Part shown: piece after piece, positions 7,382 through 15,210 of the stretch
Numbering within the stretch: the stretch's first letter is position 1
How the letters are laid out: each line of letters opens with the position of its first letter
DNA from: JBDTMC01 sp039934475
Lineage (GTDB): Bacteria > Acidobacteriota > Terriglobia > Bryobacterales > Bryobacteraceae
Length of the DNA: 15,263 bases
Assembly (NCBI GenBank): GCA_039934475.1
Contig: JBDTMC010000154.1
Location: 1 to 15,263 of the forward strand
Reading direction: 5' to 3'
Notes under the pieces: generated by a model
The model's input: the letters and a program-made list of their open reading frames with translations, nothing else
Databases searched by the model: none
Told to the model about the DNA's origin: nothing
Made by a program: the position numbers and the translations under genes

Positions 7382-9316
7382 TTACTTTACTCTTATGAGG
7401 ACAGCGGGCTGTTCGGCGCCTCCGTAGACCGTGTCGAGGAACTTTCGCAGGGATGTGTACTGGTCGGCGGGAACGCTCTGCGCGGGCAGTTCGACGCTGC
7501 GTTCAAAGATGACGAAGCCAGGTTCCTGGGTCCACTTGAGGTCGCATTTCCCGAACGGCGATACGACGTGAATGGGATCGGGGAGTTCGTCAATTTTGTA
7601 TTCGGCGGGAACGGCGATACGAACCTTCTCGTGGATGGCATCGGCGTCCATCACCACGGGCTGGGTGCGGGCAACGGCGGTGAGCCGCATGGAGTCGGAA
7701 TGACGCAGCACCGCGGCGCGGAACACGATCATGCGCGTGTTCGGAATTTGCGCAAACCGCGTGGAGGTGAGTTTGGCTTTTAGCACGAACCGGCCGGAAT
7801 CGTCGGCCGGCTGGATGTCGGTGGTGATGGCTCCGGGCACGCTCCGGCCAACGCGCCGTTCGATCATCTTCAGGTAGTCGTCTTTGGAGCGGCCACGGTA
7901 TTGCGAGATCGCTTCGGCGAAGGAACCCTCGTTCCATTTCTCGACAAATGAAGCCGTCAGCGACCCATCCGCTCCCAGTATGGCTTCCACCTCGCGCTCA
8001 TGGGTAGACGCTTCCGGCGGCGCCACCGGCACCTTTACCAGGTCGCCATCGGGGGCACCCACCAAGGCGAGACTGCCTTGTTCATGATCGGGCAGCAGGC
8101 CCACTGGCACGTAGGGATCCGTCGGGTCGAAGAAGAGGAGCTTGCCGAGCGCCGGGTGCTCCAGGATGGCGGGCGCTTTGGTGTCCCCTTTCACGCGGAT
8201 GGCAGTGATGGCGTGATTGAATGGTCCGAGCGAGGGCCAGTCGCGGCTAATGCGTGTGCGATCGCCGGAGTAGATGGCAACGGGGTAGGACTCAATGCCG
8301 ACGGCCTTCAACATGGCTCGCGTCAGATTGGCCTTGTCCTTACAATCGCCGTAGAGTTTTTGCAGTACCTGCGGCGCCGGATGGGGCCGAATGCCGCCGC
8401 CTTTGGCGAGATTGGTCTGGATAGAGACGTAATTCACCTGCTGGGTGAACCTTCCTATGGCACGGATTTTGTCCAGTTCCGTGACCGCCCCCTGCGTCAG
8501 TGCAATGGCCTTCTCGCTTACCGTGGCTCCGGAATTTGCCTCGTCGGAGTTCAGTTCGGCAAGCAATTTGGCAGCTTCCGGCCAGGTGAGAACGGCGTGC
8601 TTACCAGCGCCGCCGATGAGGTTTACGCCCACCCAGGGAACAATGGTCAGAACGCTGGGCGACGACGGTTCAGGTTCGCGCCAGGCCAGCTTTTCCATCT
8701 GCCAGGTGTAAGAATTGCCAGAGACCACCGGTTGCGCAGGAGCGCCGTTGAACGCCGCGGTTTTCAGCTCCCAGCCTGCGGGGATGGTCAACTGAAATCG
8801 CGCCATCAGAACGGGAGCGGAATCCTGAAAGTGAAATCGCAACTGCTGGCTAAACGACTGGTGTTCGACGGTGGCTTCATAGCCAAACACGGCGCCCGCT
8901 TCGGCATCGCGCTTGCCGGAGACAAAGCGGCGGCGGCACTCATTGTAGATGTCGTTTTCGGCACAGGCGAGATCCAGGATCTCATCCTTGCCGTACTTCT
9001 TTACATGGCCGGAGGGAGCGATCATCCAAGCAGCGAAGTCGCGTACTTTACCGCTGCGGGTATCGTATTGCTCGTAGTAGGCGACATCCACACGCTGCGA
9101 GGCAAGGATGCGAATGGCGGTGCGGGTGGTGGTGGTGAGCTTGCCGGAATCGGCCACCACGGTGTGCTCTTCGTTTAGCAACTCCACGGTGGACACTTTC
9201 GGTCCATAGGCGGGCGGCGTCGCCTCAGCCGCACTTTTCAGCCACGCCGGGGCATCCTCAGCTGCGACGCCGATGCACACGGTGAGCAGCGCCAACCCGG
9301 CAATTCTATGGAACAA
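7382..9316 (-). CDS. Exported DUF3857 / transglutaminase-like protein, catalytic triad intact
   Basis: The 644-residue product starts with a signal peptide (MFHRIAGLALLTVCIGVAA, cleavage near residue 19). A DUF3857-like beta domain spans about 45-230. A transglutaminase/protease core follows at about 275-400, and a DUF3858-like C-terminus at about 545-640. The triad is complete: C325 in YGDCKDKA, H368 in FNHAI, and D397 in FFDPTD. Such enzymes may cross-link, deamidate or cleave proteins or peptides in the envelope; the substrate is unknown. The start codon is TTG at 9316: no ATG lies near the signal peptide, and AGGAGAAGG (plus coordinates 9326-9334) sits 9 bp upstream. The start overlaps the end of the preceding gene by 11 bp, showing tight coupling. 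The domain call is strong; the reaction is not known. Confidence 0.87.
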   Translation of the reverse strand: MFHRIAGLALLTVCIGVAAEDAPAWLKSAAEATPPAYGPKVSTVELLNEEHTVVADSGKLTTTTRTAIRILASQRVDVAYYEQYDTRSGKVRDFAAWMIAPSGHVKKYGKDEILDLACAENDIYNECRRRFVSGKRDAEAGAVFGYEATVEHQSFSQQLRFHFQDSAPVLMARFQLTIPAGWELKTAAFNGAPAQPVVSGNSYTWQMEKLAWREPEPSSPSVLTIVPWVGVNLIGGAGKHAVLTWPEAAKLLAELNSDEANSGATVSEKAIALTQGAVTELDKIRAIGRFTQQVNYVSIQTNLAKGGGIRPHPAPQVLQKLYGDCKDKANLTRAMLKAVGIESYPVAIYSGDRTRISRDWPSLGPFNHAITAIRVKGDTKAPAILEHPALGKLLFFDPTDPYVPVGLLPDHEQGSLALVGAPDGDLVKVPVAPPEASTHEREVEAILGADGSLTASFVEKWNEGSFAEAISQYRGRSKDDYLKMIERRVGRSVPGAITTDIQPADDSGRFVLKAKLTSTRFAQIPNTRMIVFRAAVLRHSDSMRLTAVARTQPVVMDADAIHEKVRIAVPAEYKIDELPDPIHVVSPFGKCDLKWTQEPGFVIFERSVELPAQSVPADQYTSLRKFLDTVYGGAEQPAVLIRVK

Positions 9317-11291
9317 GTCTAACCGCCTTCTCCTGTTTCAGCGACATTGTGTGATCGTCCTGCTGCTGCATCCATTCAAAGACGTTTTTCACCTGCGGGT
9401 AGCCCTCGACGGGTAGGAGAATCGCCTGATCCTTACCCCATTCCATTCGCCGGCGGTAAATCAGCTTACGTCCGTCATTAGTCTTCAGCAATTCGACACT
9501 GTAGTGGCCGACGTTCCCCAGTTTGGAACTGGTCGGCGCCACGGGCTCATCAAGTACCCAGCCTTCCGGCAATTCCAGAACGACTTCATCATCCTCAGCC
9601 CAGGCGTACTTAAAATAGATGTCCCATTTCCGTGTGGCGGAGGTGTAGCGCGGCCCGTGATTGTGCTGGAAAAAGGCTGGCTGTACCAAGAGTCGCTTCC
9701 CCGTGCGGACGGCATATCCGGGGACCGAGATCGTGAGTTTAATATCCAATGGCTGATTGGGATCGGCAAGGTTCTGAACGTTGAAGCCGGTGATTTCGGC
9801 GCCTCCGCCCAAACGCGCTTCCATTCCGCCCTTCCAGTCTGCTTCCTGCTCCGCCGGGCCAAGCTCTTCGTAAAGAGCGCGCCGTTCCCTGCCAACGTGA
9901 CCGGTCATCATATACCGCACTGTTCCTTGCAGCGAACCGTCTTCGAACAGCTTGAGCGTGGCGCGCCGCTTGGTCATGGAACGGGCAGCCGGGAGTGACT
10001 GGGTATCAACCAGAAGACCCTCTTTCGGATCCGAGACCAGAGCTCTCTGGCCTTCCTCCTGCCAGCGCAGCATACCCCACTCCAGGTAAGGCGTCGCCGG
10101 ATCGAAGAGCTTCCATTTCTCTCCCAGCTTCACCGCGACATCGAGGGCACGCAGGAAGTAAGTACTGGGCTGGTTCCAGGCAAAGAAGATGTCGCCGCGG
10201 TCGGGCACGCGGGCCATGCGGGCATCGAAGCCGGCAGCATTCGCCAGCGCGGCGAAGAGCAGCGTAATGTCTTCGCCCGTGCCGGCCATCTGTTTCAAGG
10301 TGTCATGGGGCGATTTGTTCTCCTTGACGGCCTTCCGTTCCTCTCCTGTCATGTGCGACGAACTGCTGGTGGTACTCTTCACCTTCGTGCGGCAGAAACG
10401 GTCGAGAGCATTGAGCTTGTCTTCGTCCGTGGCAGCGCCCGAAATCACCTCCGCGGCGGTATTCTTCACCAGATCGTCCGCTTTCATCAAAGGTTTGAAC
10501 GTGGAATAGTCCCGTTTGCTGACTTCCTTCCAATACTTGTCACCGGTTGCCTTCCAGTCCTGCTCATAGTAAATAAGCAGCCACGACATCAGCTGATCGT
10601 CCGGAGGCATATCGGGCTCATGCTGGAAGGCGGGAATATTGGTGGCCGTCGTCGCGTAGAAACCATTGGCTTCCTTCTCGAACGGGGTGTTATTGCAATG
10701 AAAGGCCATGGTGCGCATCGTATACGGGAGGAAGGGAACGTTCAGCGGCTTAAGGTGGTAAGTGACCCGCCAGAGGGGTAACTCGCGTTGAAAATAGAGG
10801 CGCATGTGCGATGCCGTTTCGTTGTCGCGAACCTCCTTGTAGCGGTATTCAATGATGTCGCCGACTTCGACGTTGGGCAGTGCGAGGCTCTTACCTTTTA
10901 CTTTCAAGCCCTTTGTCTTCAACATGTCACGGTCGAAGATGGAGTCCTTCTTCAAATCAATGACAGTACCATCGGGCTTGATGGTACGCCCGGCAATATC
11001 CATGATCGATCGCTTACCATACAGCGGAATCTCGACGGTAGAATACTGTTCTTTGCCACGATCGGTGAAGATCTTGAGACGAATGTAGTGATCCATCGTC
11101 ATCGACAGGTCGCCGCCCTGCAAGCGGTCTTCGATGCGAACGTCCCAAAAGATAGCCTCGGCGTCGGCTGAGGGATCGATCTTGGGTGTCTTGAGTGCTA
11201 GCTCAGCGGGGGTAACCGGCTGCCAACCGATCGCCGCCAGCGCTGGTAGGGTAAATAGGAACGCGGCCGTCAGTATGACAGATGGTTTCAT
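9306..11291 (-). CDS. Exported DUF3857 / transglutaminase-fold protein lacking catalytic Cys and His
   Basis: The 661-residue product is a paralogue of the downstream gene, with signal peptide MKPSVILTAAFLFTLPALAA (cleavage near 20). A DUF3857-like domain covers about 55-205, the transglutaminase-like core about 275-400, and a beta-rich C-terminal part the rest. Aligning the core by eye with the intact paralogue, the catalytic Cys position is G339 (AGTGEDITLLFAAL) and the His position is R381 (YFLRALDVAV). Only the Asp is kept (D397 in LFDPAT). It is therefore predicted to be a non-catalytic partner, perhaps for binding or regulation. The reading frame is intact over the full length, so it is not a decaying pseudogene. 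It is the first gene of the operon, 33 bp downstream of a good promoter. The ribosome site before the ATG at 11291 is weak. Confidence 0.86.
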   Translation of the reverse strand: MKPSVILTAAFLFTLPALAAIGWQPVTPAELALKTPKIDPSADAEAIFWDVRIEDRLQGGDLSMTMDHYIRLKIFTDRGKEQYSTVEIPLYGKRSIMDIAGRTIKPDGTVIDLKKDSIFDRDMLKTKGLKVKGKSLALPNVEVGDIIEYRYKEVRDNETASHMRLYFQRELPLWRVTYHLKPLNVPFLPYTMRTMAFHCNNTPFEKEANGFYATTATNIPAFQHEPDMPPDDQLMSWLLIYYEQDWKATGDKYWKEVSKRDYSTFKPLMKADDLVKNTAAEVISGAATDEDKLNALDRFCRTKVKSTTSSSSHMTGEERKAVKENKSPHDTLKQMAGTGEDITLLFAALANAAGFDARMARVPDRGDIFFAWNQPSTYFLRALDVAVKLGEKWKLFDPATPYLEWGMLRWQEEGQRALVSDPKEGLLVDTQSLPAARSMTKRRATLKLFEDGSLQGTVRYMMTGHVGRERRALYEELGPAEQEADWKGGMEARLGGGAEITGFNVQNLADPNQPLDIKLTISVPGYAVRTGKRLLVQPAFFQHNHGPRYTSATRKWDIYFKYAWAEDDEVVLELPEGWVLDEPVAPTSSKLGNVGHYSVELLKTNDGRKLIYRRRMEWGKDQAILLPVEGYPQVKNVFEWMQQQDDHTMSLKQEKAVRLVP

Positions 11292-11324
11292 AAATACAAT
11301 CCGATGTCGCGGTCTGAAGAACTT

Positions 11325-11353
11325 ACTATAACTGAGCCGCTGGATCCAATCAA
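11325..11353 (-). promoter_or_regulatory. Sigma70-like promoter for the transglutaminase/GT-C operon
   Basis: Reading the minus strand, TTGATT (11353-11348) is followed by a 17-bp spacer and TATAGT (11330-11325). These match 4 of 6 and 5 of 6 consensus bases with ideal spacing. The expected transcript would start near 11318 and have a short leader before the ATG at 11291. No operator was recognised. Confidence 0.6.
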
Positions 11354-11434
11354 GGCGATTGTAATTGCTTGTAGGTCAGGTAAACCGGGCCCTGCGGAAG
11401 CGAGGGCGAAAGGAACCTGGCGGCGGCGGTTCAC

Positions 11435-11440
11435 TATAAT
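11435..11440 (+). promoter_or_regulatory. Candidate -10 box TATAAT for the ASPIC/UnbV gene
   Basis: A perfect TATAAT sits 9 bp before the likely TTG start at 11450. The -35 region at normal spacing (about 11412-11417) is GGAACC, a poor match. If used, transcription would start near 11447 and give an almost leaderless mRNA. It would also leave the nearby ATG at 11439 outside the transcript. Confidence 0.35.
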
Positions 11441-11449
11441 GAAAGCGCC

Positions 11450-13138
11450 TTGGCTCATCGTTTCCTGTTTTCTGCCATTTTCGTGTTTCTGCCTGCTCTG
11501 GTGTTGACGGCGCAGCCAGCGCCGCTCCCTGTGTTTGCCGATGTATCGGCGAAAAGCGGTGTGCGCTTCATCAACAACGCCAGCCACACCTCCGAGAAGT
11601 ATCTTTTGGAATCGATGACCGGAGGCGTGGCCATGTTTGACTACGACAACGATGGCCGCCTGGACTTGTATTTTGTGAACGGCGCCGCATTGAGCGACCC
11701 GATGAAGCCCGGTCAGATGCCCGACAAGACAGAACCAAAGTACTGGAACCGGCTGTATCACAACAACGGCGATGGGACATTTACCGATGTCACCGAGAAG
11801 GCCGGCGTGCGAGGGCACTCCTACGGCATGGGTGTCACCGTGGGCGACTACGATAACGACGGCAACGCCGATCTCTATGTCACCAACTACGGCCGCAACA
11901 TCCTCTACCGCAATAATGGAGACGGGACGTTCACCGATGTCACCGAAAAGTCCGGTGTCCCTGGTGGCGGCTGGAGTGTCGGGGCCAGCTTTGTCGACTA
12001 CGATCGCGATGGCCGCCTGGACCTGGTCGTCACTCGCTACGTGGAATGGGACTTTACGAAGAATCCGTGGTGCGGCGAGCATAAGCCCGGCTACCGCGCC
12101 TTTTGTCATCCGGATCAGTTCAAAGCCATCACGCACATCGTCTACCGCAATAACGGCGATGGCACATTCACCGATGTTTCTCAGAAAGCGGGCTTCGCTG
12201 CAGCGCCTGGTAAGGGTTTGGGTATCGCCGTAAATGACTACGATCGCGACGGCTGGCCGGACATCCTTATCGCCAACGATTCCGTAGCCGAACAGCTCTT
12301 TCACAACAACGGCGACGGCACTTTCACGGAAACGGCGCTACCGATGGGGCTCGCCTACGACGAGGACGGCAAGACGTTCGCCGGCATGGGCACGGACTTT
12401 GCCGATTACGACAATGACGGCTGGCCCGACGTCTTCATCAACGCCTTGGCCAACCAGCGCTATGCTCTCTTCCACAACGAGAAGGGCAAGAGCTTCGAAT
12501 ACGTCTCGGGTCCCAGCGGGATAAGCGGAATTACGATGCCGCATTCCGGCTGGGGCACGCGCTTTTTTGACTACGACAATGACGGGCGGAAGGACCTCTT
12601 TGTCGGCCAGGGGCACGTCATGGACAACATCCAACTGACGCAGCCTTCGGTGAGCTATCTGGAACCACCGCTGCTGATGCGCAATATGGACGGCCGGTTT
12701 GTCTCAGTGTCGAATCAGAGTGGGCCCCCGTTTCTAATACCCCTGGCCTCGCGAGGTGTGGCGATAGGCGATTTGAACAACGATGGTTGGCCGGACATCG
12801 TCATCAACTGCAATGACCGCCCGGCGGTGATTCTGATGAATCAGGGTGGCAATGGCAATCACTGGCTGGTGGTGAATACGGTAGGAACGGTGAGCAATCG
12901 AGACGGCCTTGGCGCCCGGTTGCGTGTGGTGACAGCGGCCGGCGCCGAGCAGTTCGTTTACGTCAGCACGGCGGGCAGTTATCTCTCGGCCAGCGACAAG
13001 AGAGCCCACTTCGGGCTGGGTGGGAATGCTGTCGTGAAACTGCTGGAGATCACTTGGCCGAGTGGGGCCGTGCAACGGCTGGAGGACGTGAAGGCAGACC
13101 AGATTTTGACGGTGCGGGAACCGGCGGCGTCACGTTGA
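11450..13138 (+). CDS. Exported CRTAC1-like FG-GAP/VCBS repeat protein with C-terminal ASPIC/UnbV domain
   Basis: The 562-residue protein starts with a signal peptide (residues 1-21, ending LVLTA-QPAP). Seven calcium-binding-type D-x-[DN]-x-DG motifs lie at about 64, 133, 183, 263, 319, 374 and 441. They alternate with 'NNGDGTFTDV' strands, as in a seven-bladed beta-propeller. Two conserved-looking cysteines lie in NPWCGEHKPGYRAFCHP (205-221). Residues about 483-558 form the ASPIC/UnbV domain (RDGLGARLRVVTAAG, HFGLGG, ITWPSG). The family is abundant in acidobacterial secretomes and its exact role is unknown. The start is unusual. The only initiator in frame before the signal peptide is TTG at 11450, with at best GAAAG at 11441-11445 as ribosome site. 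An out-of-frame ATG at 11439 opens another hydrophobic stretch that stops at 11507. The domain calls are strong and the exact start is uncertain. Confidence 0.88.
   Translation: MAHRFLFSAIFVFLPALVLTAQPAPLPVFADVSAKSGVRFINNASHTSEKYLLESMTGGVAMFDYDNDGRLDLYFVNGAALSDPMKPGQMPDKTEPKYWNRLYHNNGDGTFTDVTEKAGVRGHSYGMGVTVGDYDNDGNADLYVTNYGRNILYRNNGDGTFTDVTEKSGVPGGGWSVGASFVDYDRDGRLDLVVTRYVEWDFTKNPWCGEHKPGYRAFCHPDQFKAITHIVYRNNGDGTFTDVSQKAGFAAAPGKGLGIAVNDYDRDGWPDILIANDSVAEQLFHNNGDGTFTETALPMGLAYDEDGKTFAGMGTDFADYDNDGWPDVFINALANQRYALFHNEKGKSFEYVSGPSGISGITMPHSGWGTRFFDYDNDGRKDLFVGQGHVMDNIQLTQPSVSYLEPPLLMRNMDGRFVSVSNQSGPPFLIPLASRGVAIGDLNNDGWPDIVINCNDRPAVILMNQGGNGNHWLVVNTVGTVSNRDGLGARLRVVTAAGAEQFVYVSTAGSYLSASDKRAHFGLGGNAVVKLLEITWPSGAVQRLEDVKADQILTVREPAASR
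11639..12814 (+). repeat. Seven-unit DxDxDG propeller repeat array
   Basis: This codes for residues about 64-455 of the ASPIC/UnbV protein. Each unit pairs a DYDNDG-type calcium loop and a hydrophobic strand with an NNGDGTFTDV-like strand. The first three NNGDGTFTDV units (near 11763, 11913 and 12152) are also close at DNA level, which suggests internal duplication. Confidence 0.7.
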
Positions 13139-13150
13139 CCAAGGGTTCAC

Positions 13151-14743
13151 TCAAGGCGCAAAGACGAGACCCCCGAATACGTAGCGGTTACTCCAGGATG
13201 CCTGCACGCTGCCAGTAATGCCCTGGGCGGGAAAAGTAGTGACGCTTTCCGGTGCAGGAGATAGCTCTACTACCACCTGGGCAGTTCCGCCCGTTGGGAG
13301 CCCTACGGAGCAGACGACGGGATGAAAACCAGTACAGAACGGCTGGAACGTGAAGGAACCAGTTTCCGCATCCACGTAGCCGTAGTCATACGGATTCCAG
13401 ACGCCCAGTGCAGAGACCAACATTACTTTCACTCGGTTACCGGCGGTGCCGCCGGTCCAGCTAATGGTCAGGGGTTTGCTGGTTGAGATGGCAGTGCCGG
13501 CGGTGAGAACGGTCTGGATCTGAATAGGCGCGCCCACGGACAACCGGCCGCGATACGTGACAGGTCCACCCGAAGCGGAAAGAGTGTAATTCCCCGGCAG
13601 CACAAATCCCGGCGGTAAGGCTTGCCGATACGTCACTCCATCAACGTCTTGAACCGGCTGCGCGGTAACCACTTCACCGGCGCCGGATGCTTGAATGGCT
13701 ATCGTTCCTGCTGACAGACTTTCGTTTCCGGCAACCTTGCATGAACGCGACCCCGTGGTGGGATCGGTAACATTGTCAATCTGCGCCCCCAGTGTCACTG
13801 GCACCTCCGGAAGCGGCTTCAAACCTGGGCCTGAAGGGAATGTCGCGGTGAGCGTTTCGGTAGAGCCGTCTGCATTCGTACCGGACGCTACGCTCTTGGT
13901 AATAAACATCTGTCCATAGGACTGGATGGGCGGATCGACGCAGCGGCCCCTCTGGGCGTTGATGCTGACGGAAACGGTAGGGCTGAGAAGCGCTCCTGTT
14001 CCCACCGCAATGGGGATAGCGCAACCCTCCCGTGTGCCGGGAGGAATCTGAACGTTAATCTGATTAACGCCGACGAGGAGCGGCGCTAGCCCGGCATACT
14101 GCAGGCTGGGCTGTAGGACGCCATCGATCCAAACTCCCGGTATCTGCACGGAATCCGCACCCGTGCCAAAGTTTCCATCCGCGATCGGGACACTAGGCAA
14201 ACCCAATCCCGTTAGGTAGATGCTGATGTAGTCCCCGGGCGCGGCGCTGTTGACGGTGGAGTTCAATGAAACACTTCCATCGGCGGCGACGTTGAGGGCA
14301 GCTGCCGGTCCACATCCGCTAAAGTCCAGAGTGAACGGGGCTGGACTCACAGAATACAAGGTGGCCTCCACCGGAACGCTAGAGCCTCCCGCGGTTGTAA
14401 CTACAACGGTGGCTGTCGTGTAAGCAGTGATGGATTGCTCTAGCGACGAGGGAACCTGGATATTGACCTGAGACGGAGAAACGAAGTAGAGAGGAGCCTT
14501 GATTCCATTAACAGTGACCGACGTCCCGCCGAGTTCTAAGGGAAACGGCGCGCCGGGAGCGACCGTCAGCGCATCGGCGAGATTCGTACCAAAGATCGAC
14601 GCTATCGCTCCTGGCGCGATTGGCTGCGCGTACGATGCACCATTAACGACTCCGCCGGGCGTGATTTGAGGAGCATCAGCAAAAATGACCTGAACGCTCA
14701 CGAAAATGAGAGAAGGCAACAGTAAGAAGAATCGACTGCGCAT
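13151..14743 (-). CDS. Exported TIGR03437-type (Solibacter) domain protein
   Basis: The frame is open from 14929, but the ATG at 14743 is chosen because it begins a signal peptide (MRSRFFLLLPSLIFVSVQVIFA) and GAGAG (plus 14754-14758) lies 10 bp upstream. The product is 530 residues. Residues about 24-262 match the TIGR03437 pattern: GGVVNGASYAQPIAPGAIASI, then FGTNLA, LGGTSVTVNG, APLYFVSPSQVNIQVP, SAAPGDYISIYLTGLG and VGVNQINVQIPPG. The family is mostly known as a C-terminal domain of very large acidobacterial secreted proteins; here it comes first. Residues about 275-400 look like another beta-sandwich. Residues about 403-530 form a C-terminal domain (LTISWTGGTAGNRVKVMLVS) with two cysteines (470 and 478) that might pair. 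The role is probably structural or adhesive at the cell surface. It converges on the ASPIC/UnbV gene with a 12-bp gap and no visible terminator. Confidence 0.85.
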   Translation of the reverse strand: MRSRFFLLLPSLIFVSVQVIFADAPQITPGGVVNGASYAQPIAPGAIASIFGTNLADALTVAPGAPFPLELGGTSVTVNGIKAPLYFVSPSQVNIQVPSSLEQSITAYTTATVVVTTAGGSSVPVEATLYSVSPAPFTLDFSGCGPAAALNVAADGSVSLNSTVNSAAPGDYISIYLTGLGLPSVPIADGNFGTGADSVQIPGVWIDGVLQPSLQYAGLAPLLVGVNQINVQIPPGTREGCAIPIAVGTGALLSPTVSVSINAQRGRCVDPPIQSYGQMFITKSVASGTNADGSTETLTATFPSGPGLKPLPEVPVTLGAQIDNVTDPTTGSRSCKVAGNESLSAGTIAIQASGAGEVVTAQPVQDVDGVTYRQALPPGFVLPGNYTLSASGGPVTYRGRLSVGAPIQIQTVLTAGTAISTSKPLTISWTGGTAGNRVKVMLVSALGVWNPYDYGYVDAETGSFTFQPFCTGFHPVVCSVGLPTGGTAQVVVELSPAPESVTTFPAQGITGSVQASWSNRYVFGGLVFAP

Positions 14744-14897
14744 ACTGACGAATCTCTCGGACTGCTCTTGGACGCGAACCTGTGTCGTACCGATACAGTC
14801 CTCAAAGGACAACGAAGGCAATGTATCTATATAATTCAACAAGTTGTGCACCTTACTAGCTATGTTGAGGCACACCAATGGCCGAAGATTGCCGAAG

Positions 14898-14929
14898 ATC
14901 ATTCGCCCACAGAGGTATCGAGTAAACAC
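14898..14929 (-). pseudogene. Possible remnant of a VapC (PIN) toxin start
   Basis: Four bases after the antitoxin stop, the minus strand reads GTG TTT ACT, then after a one-base frame break GAT ACC TCT GTG GGC GAA and a stop at 14901-14899. With the break repaired it would read VFT-DTSVGE, resembling the usual VapC opening 'MFxLDTNVVSE'. A nearby frame reads DLRQSSAIGVP, faintly like a VapC C-terminus. A tandem 10-bp repeat (14881-14900) overlaps it. The match is short and could be chance. Confidence 0.25.
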
Positions 14930-14933
14930 GGCA

Positions 14934-15176
14934 CTACAGATCCACGCCCCGTGAGGGAGATTTATCTCGTGTCAGGTCCACACCTTCCAGCGTTGGGTCG
15001 CCGCCTACTAGGAATTCTGTAAAGCTGCGGCTTTTCCCTGTTAACCGGTCGTAATGACGTCTATCCAGAATCACCACCGCATCGCGGCGGTGAAGGACAA
15101 CTTGTGGGCCCTCGGAAAGCGCCCGCCGTACCACCTCGCAGAATTTGTTCTTGGCTTCTGCCAGTTGCCATTCCAT
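14934..15176 (-). CDS. Phd/YefM-family antitoxin, apparently without a functional toxin
   Basis: This 80-residue protein fits the family's size. The N-terminus (MEWQLAEAKNKFCEVVRRAL) gives the DNA-binding, dimerising part, followed by EGPQVVLHRRDAVVILDRRHY, a typical Phd/YefM strand pattern. The acidic C-terminus (SFTEFLVGGD...LTRDKSPSRGVDL) is the toxin-wrapping tail usual in antitoxins paired with VapC PIN-domain toxins. It therefore appears full length. No toxin frame follows: the next 190 bp hold only a broken VapC-like start, then the TIGR03437 gene. The ATG at 15176 has AAGAGA 4-9 bases upstream. A 12-bp palindrome overlapping the candidate -10 box at 15199-15214 suggests self-repression. 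It could still neutralise a toxin encoded elsewhere. Confidence 0.85.
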   Translation of the reverse strand: MEWQLAEAKNKFCEVVRRALSEGPQVVLHRRDAVVILDRRHYDRLTGKSRSFTEFLVGGDPTLEGVDLTRDKSPSRGVDL

Positions 15177-15198
15177 ACGTTCTCTTTCTGGCTACATC

Positions 15199-15210
15199 AT
15201 CTAGCTAGAT
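15199..15210. promoter_or_regulatory. 12-bp perfect palindrome, candidate antitoxin operator
   Basis: ATCTAGCTAGAT is its own reverse complement and lies 22 bp upstream of the antitoxin start. It overlaps the candidate -10 box. Phd/YefM antitoxins commonly bind short palindromes in their own promoter, so autorepression is the likely role (inference). Confidence 0.45.

Noticed and set aside
8000..9178. 392-codon open frame on the + strand opposite the active transglutaminase gene
   Set aside because: It lies entirely antisense to a gene with clear domains and catalytic residues; its product is compositionally odd and matches nothing recognisable.
11288..12304. 338-codon open frame on the minus strand opposite the propeller repeats, rich in V, I and A
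   Set aside because: It is the antisense of repeated DxDxDG codons, has repetitive low-complexity composition and no family resemblance, and it overlaps the operon promoter and a much better + strand gene.
11450..13138. Frameshifted pseudogene for the ASPIC/UnbV protein
   Set aside because: Only the start region is odd. All seven propeller units and the C-terminal domain are intact in one frame, and the TTG start already gives a good signal peptide.
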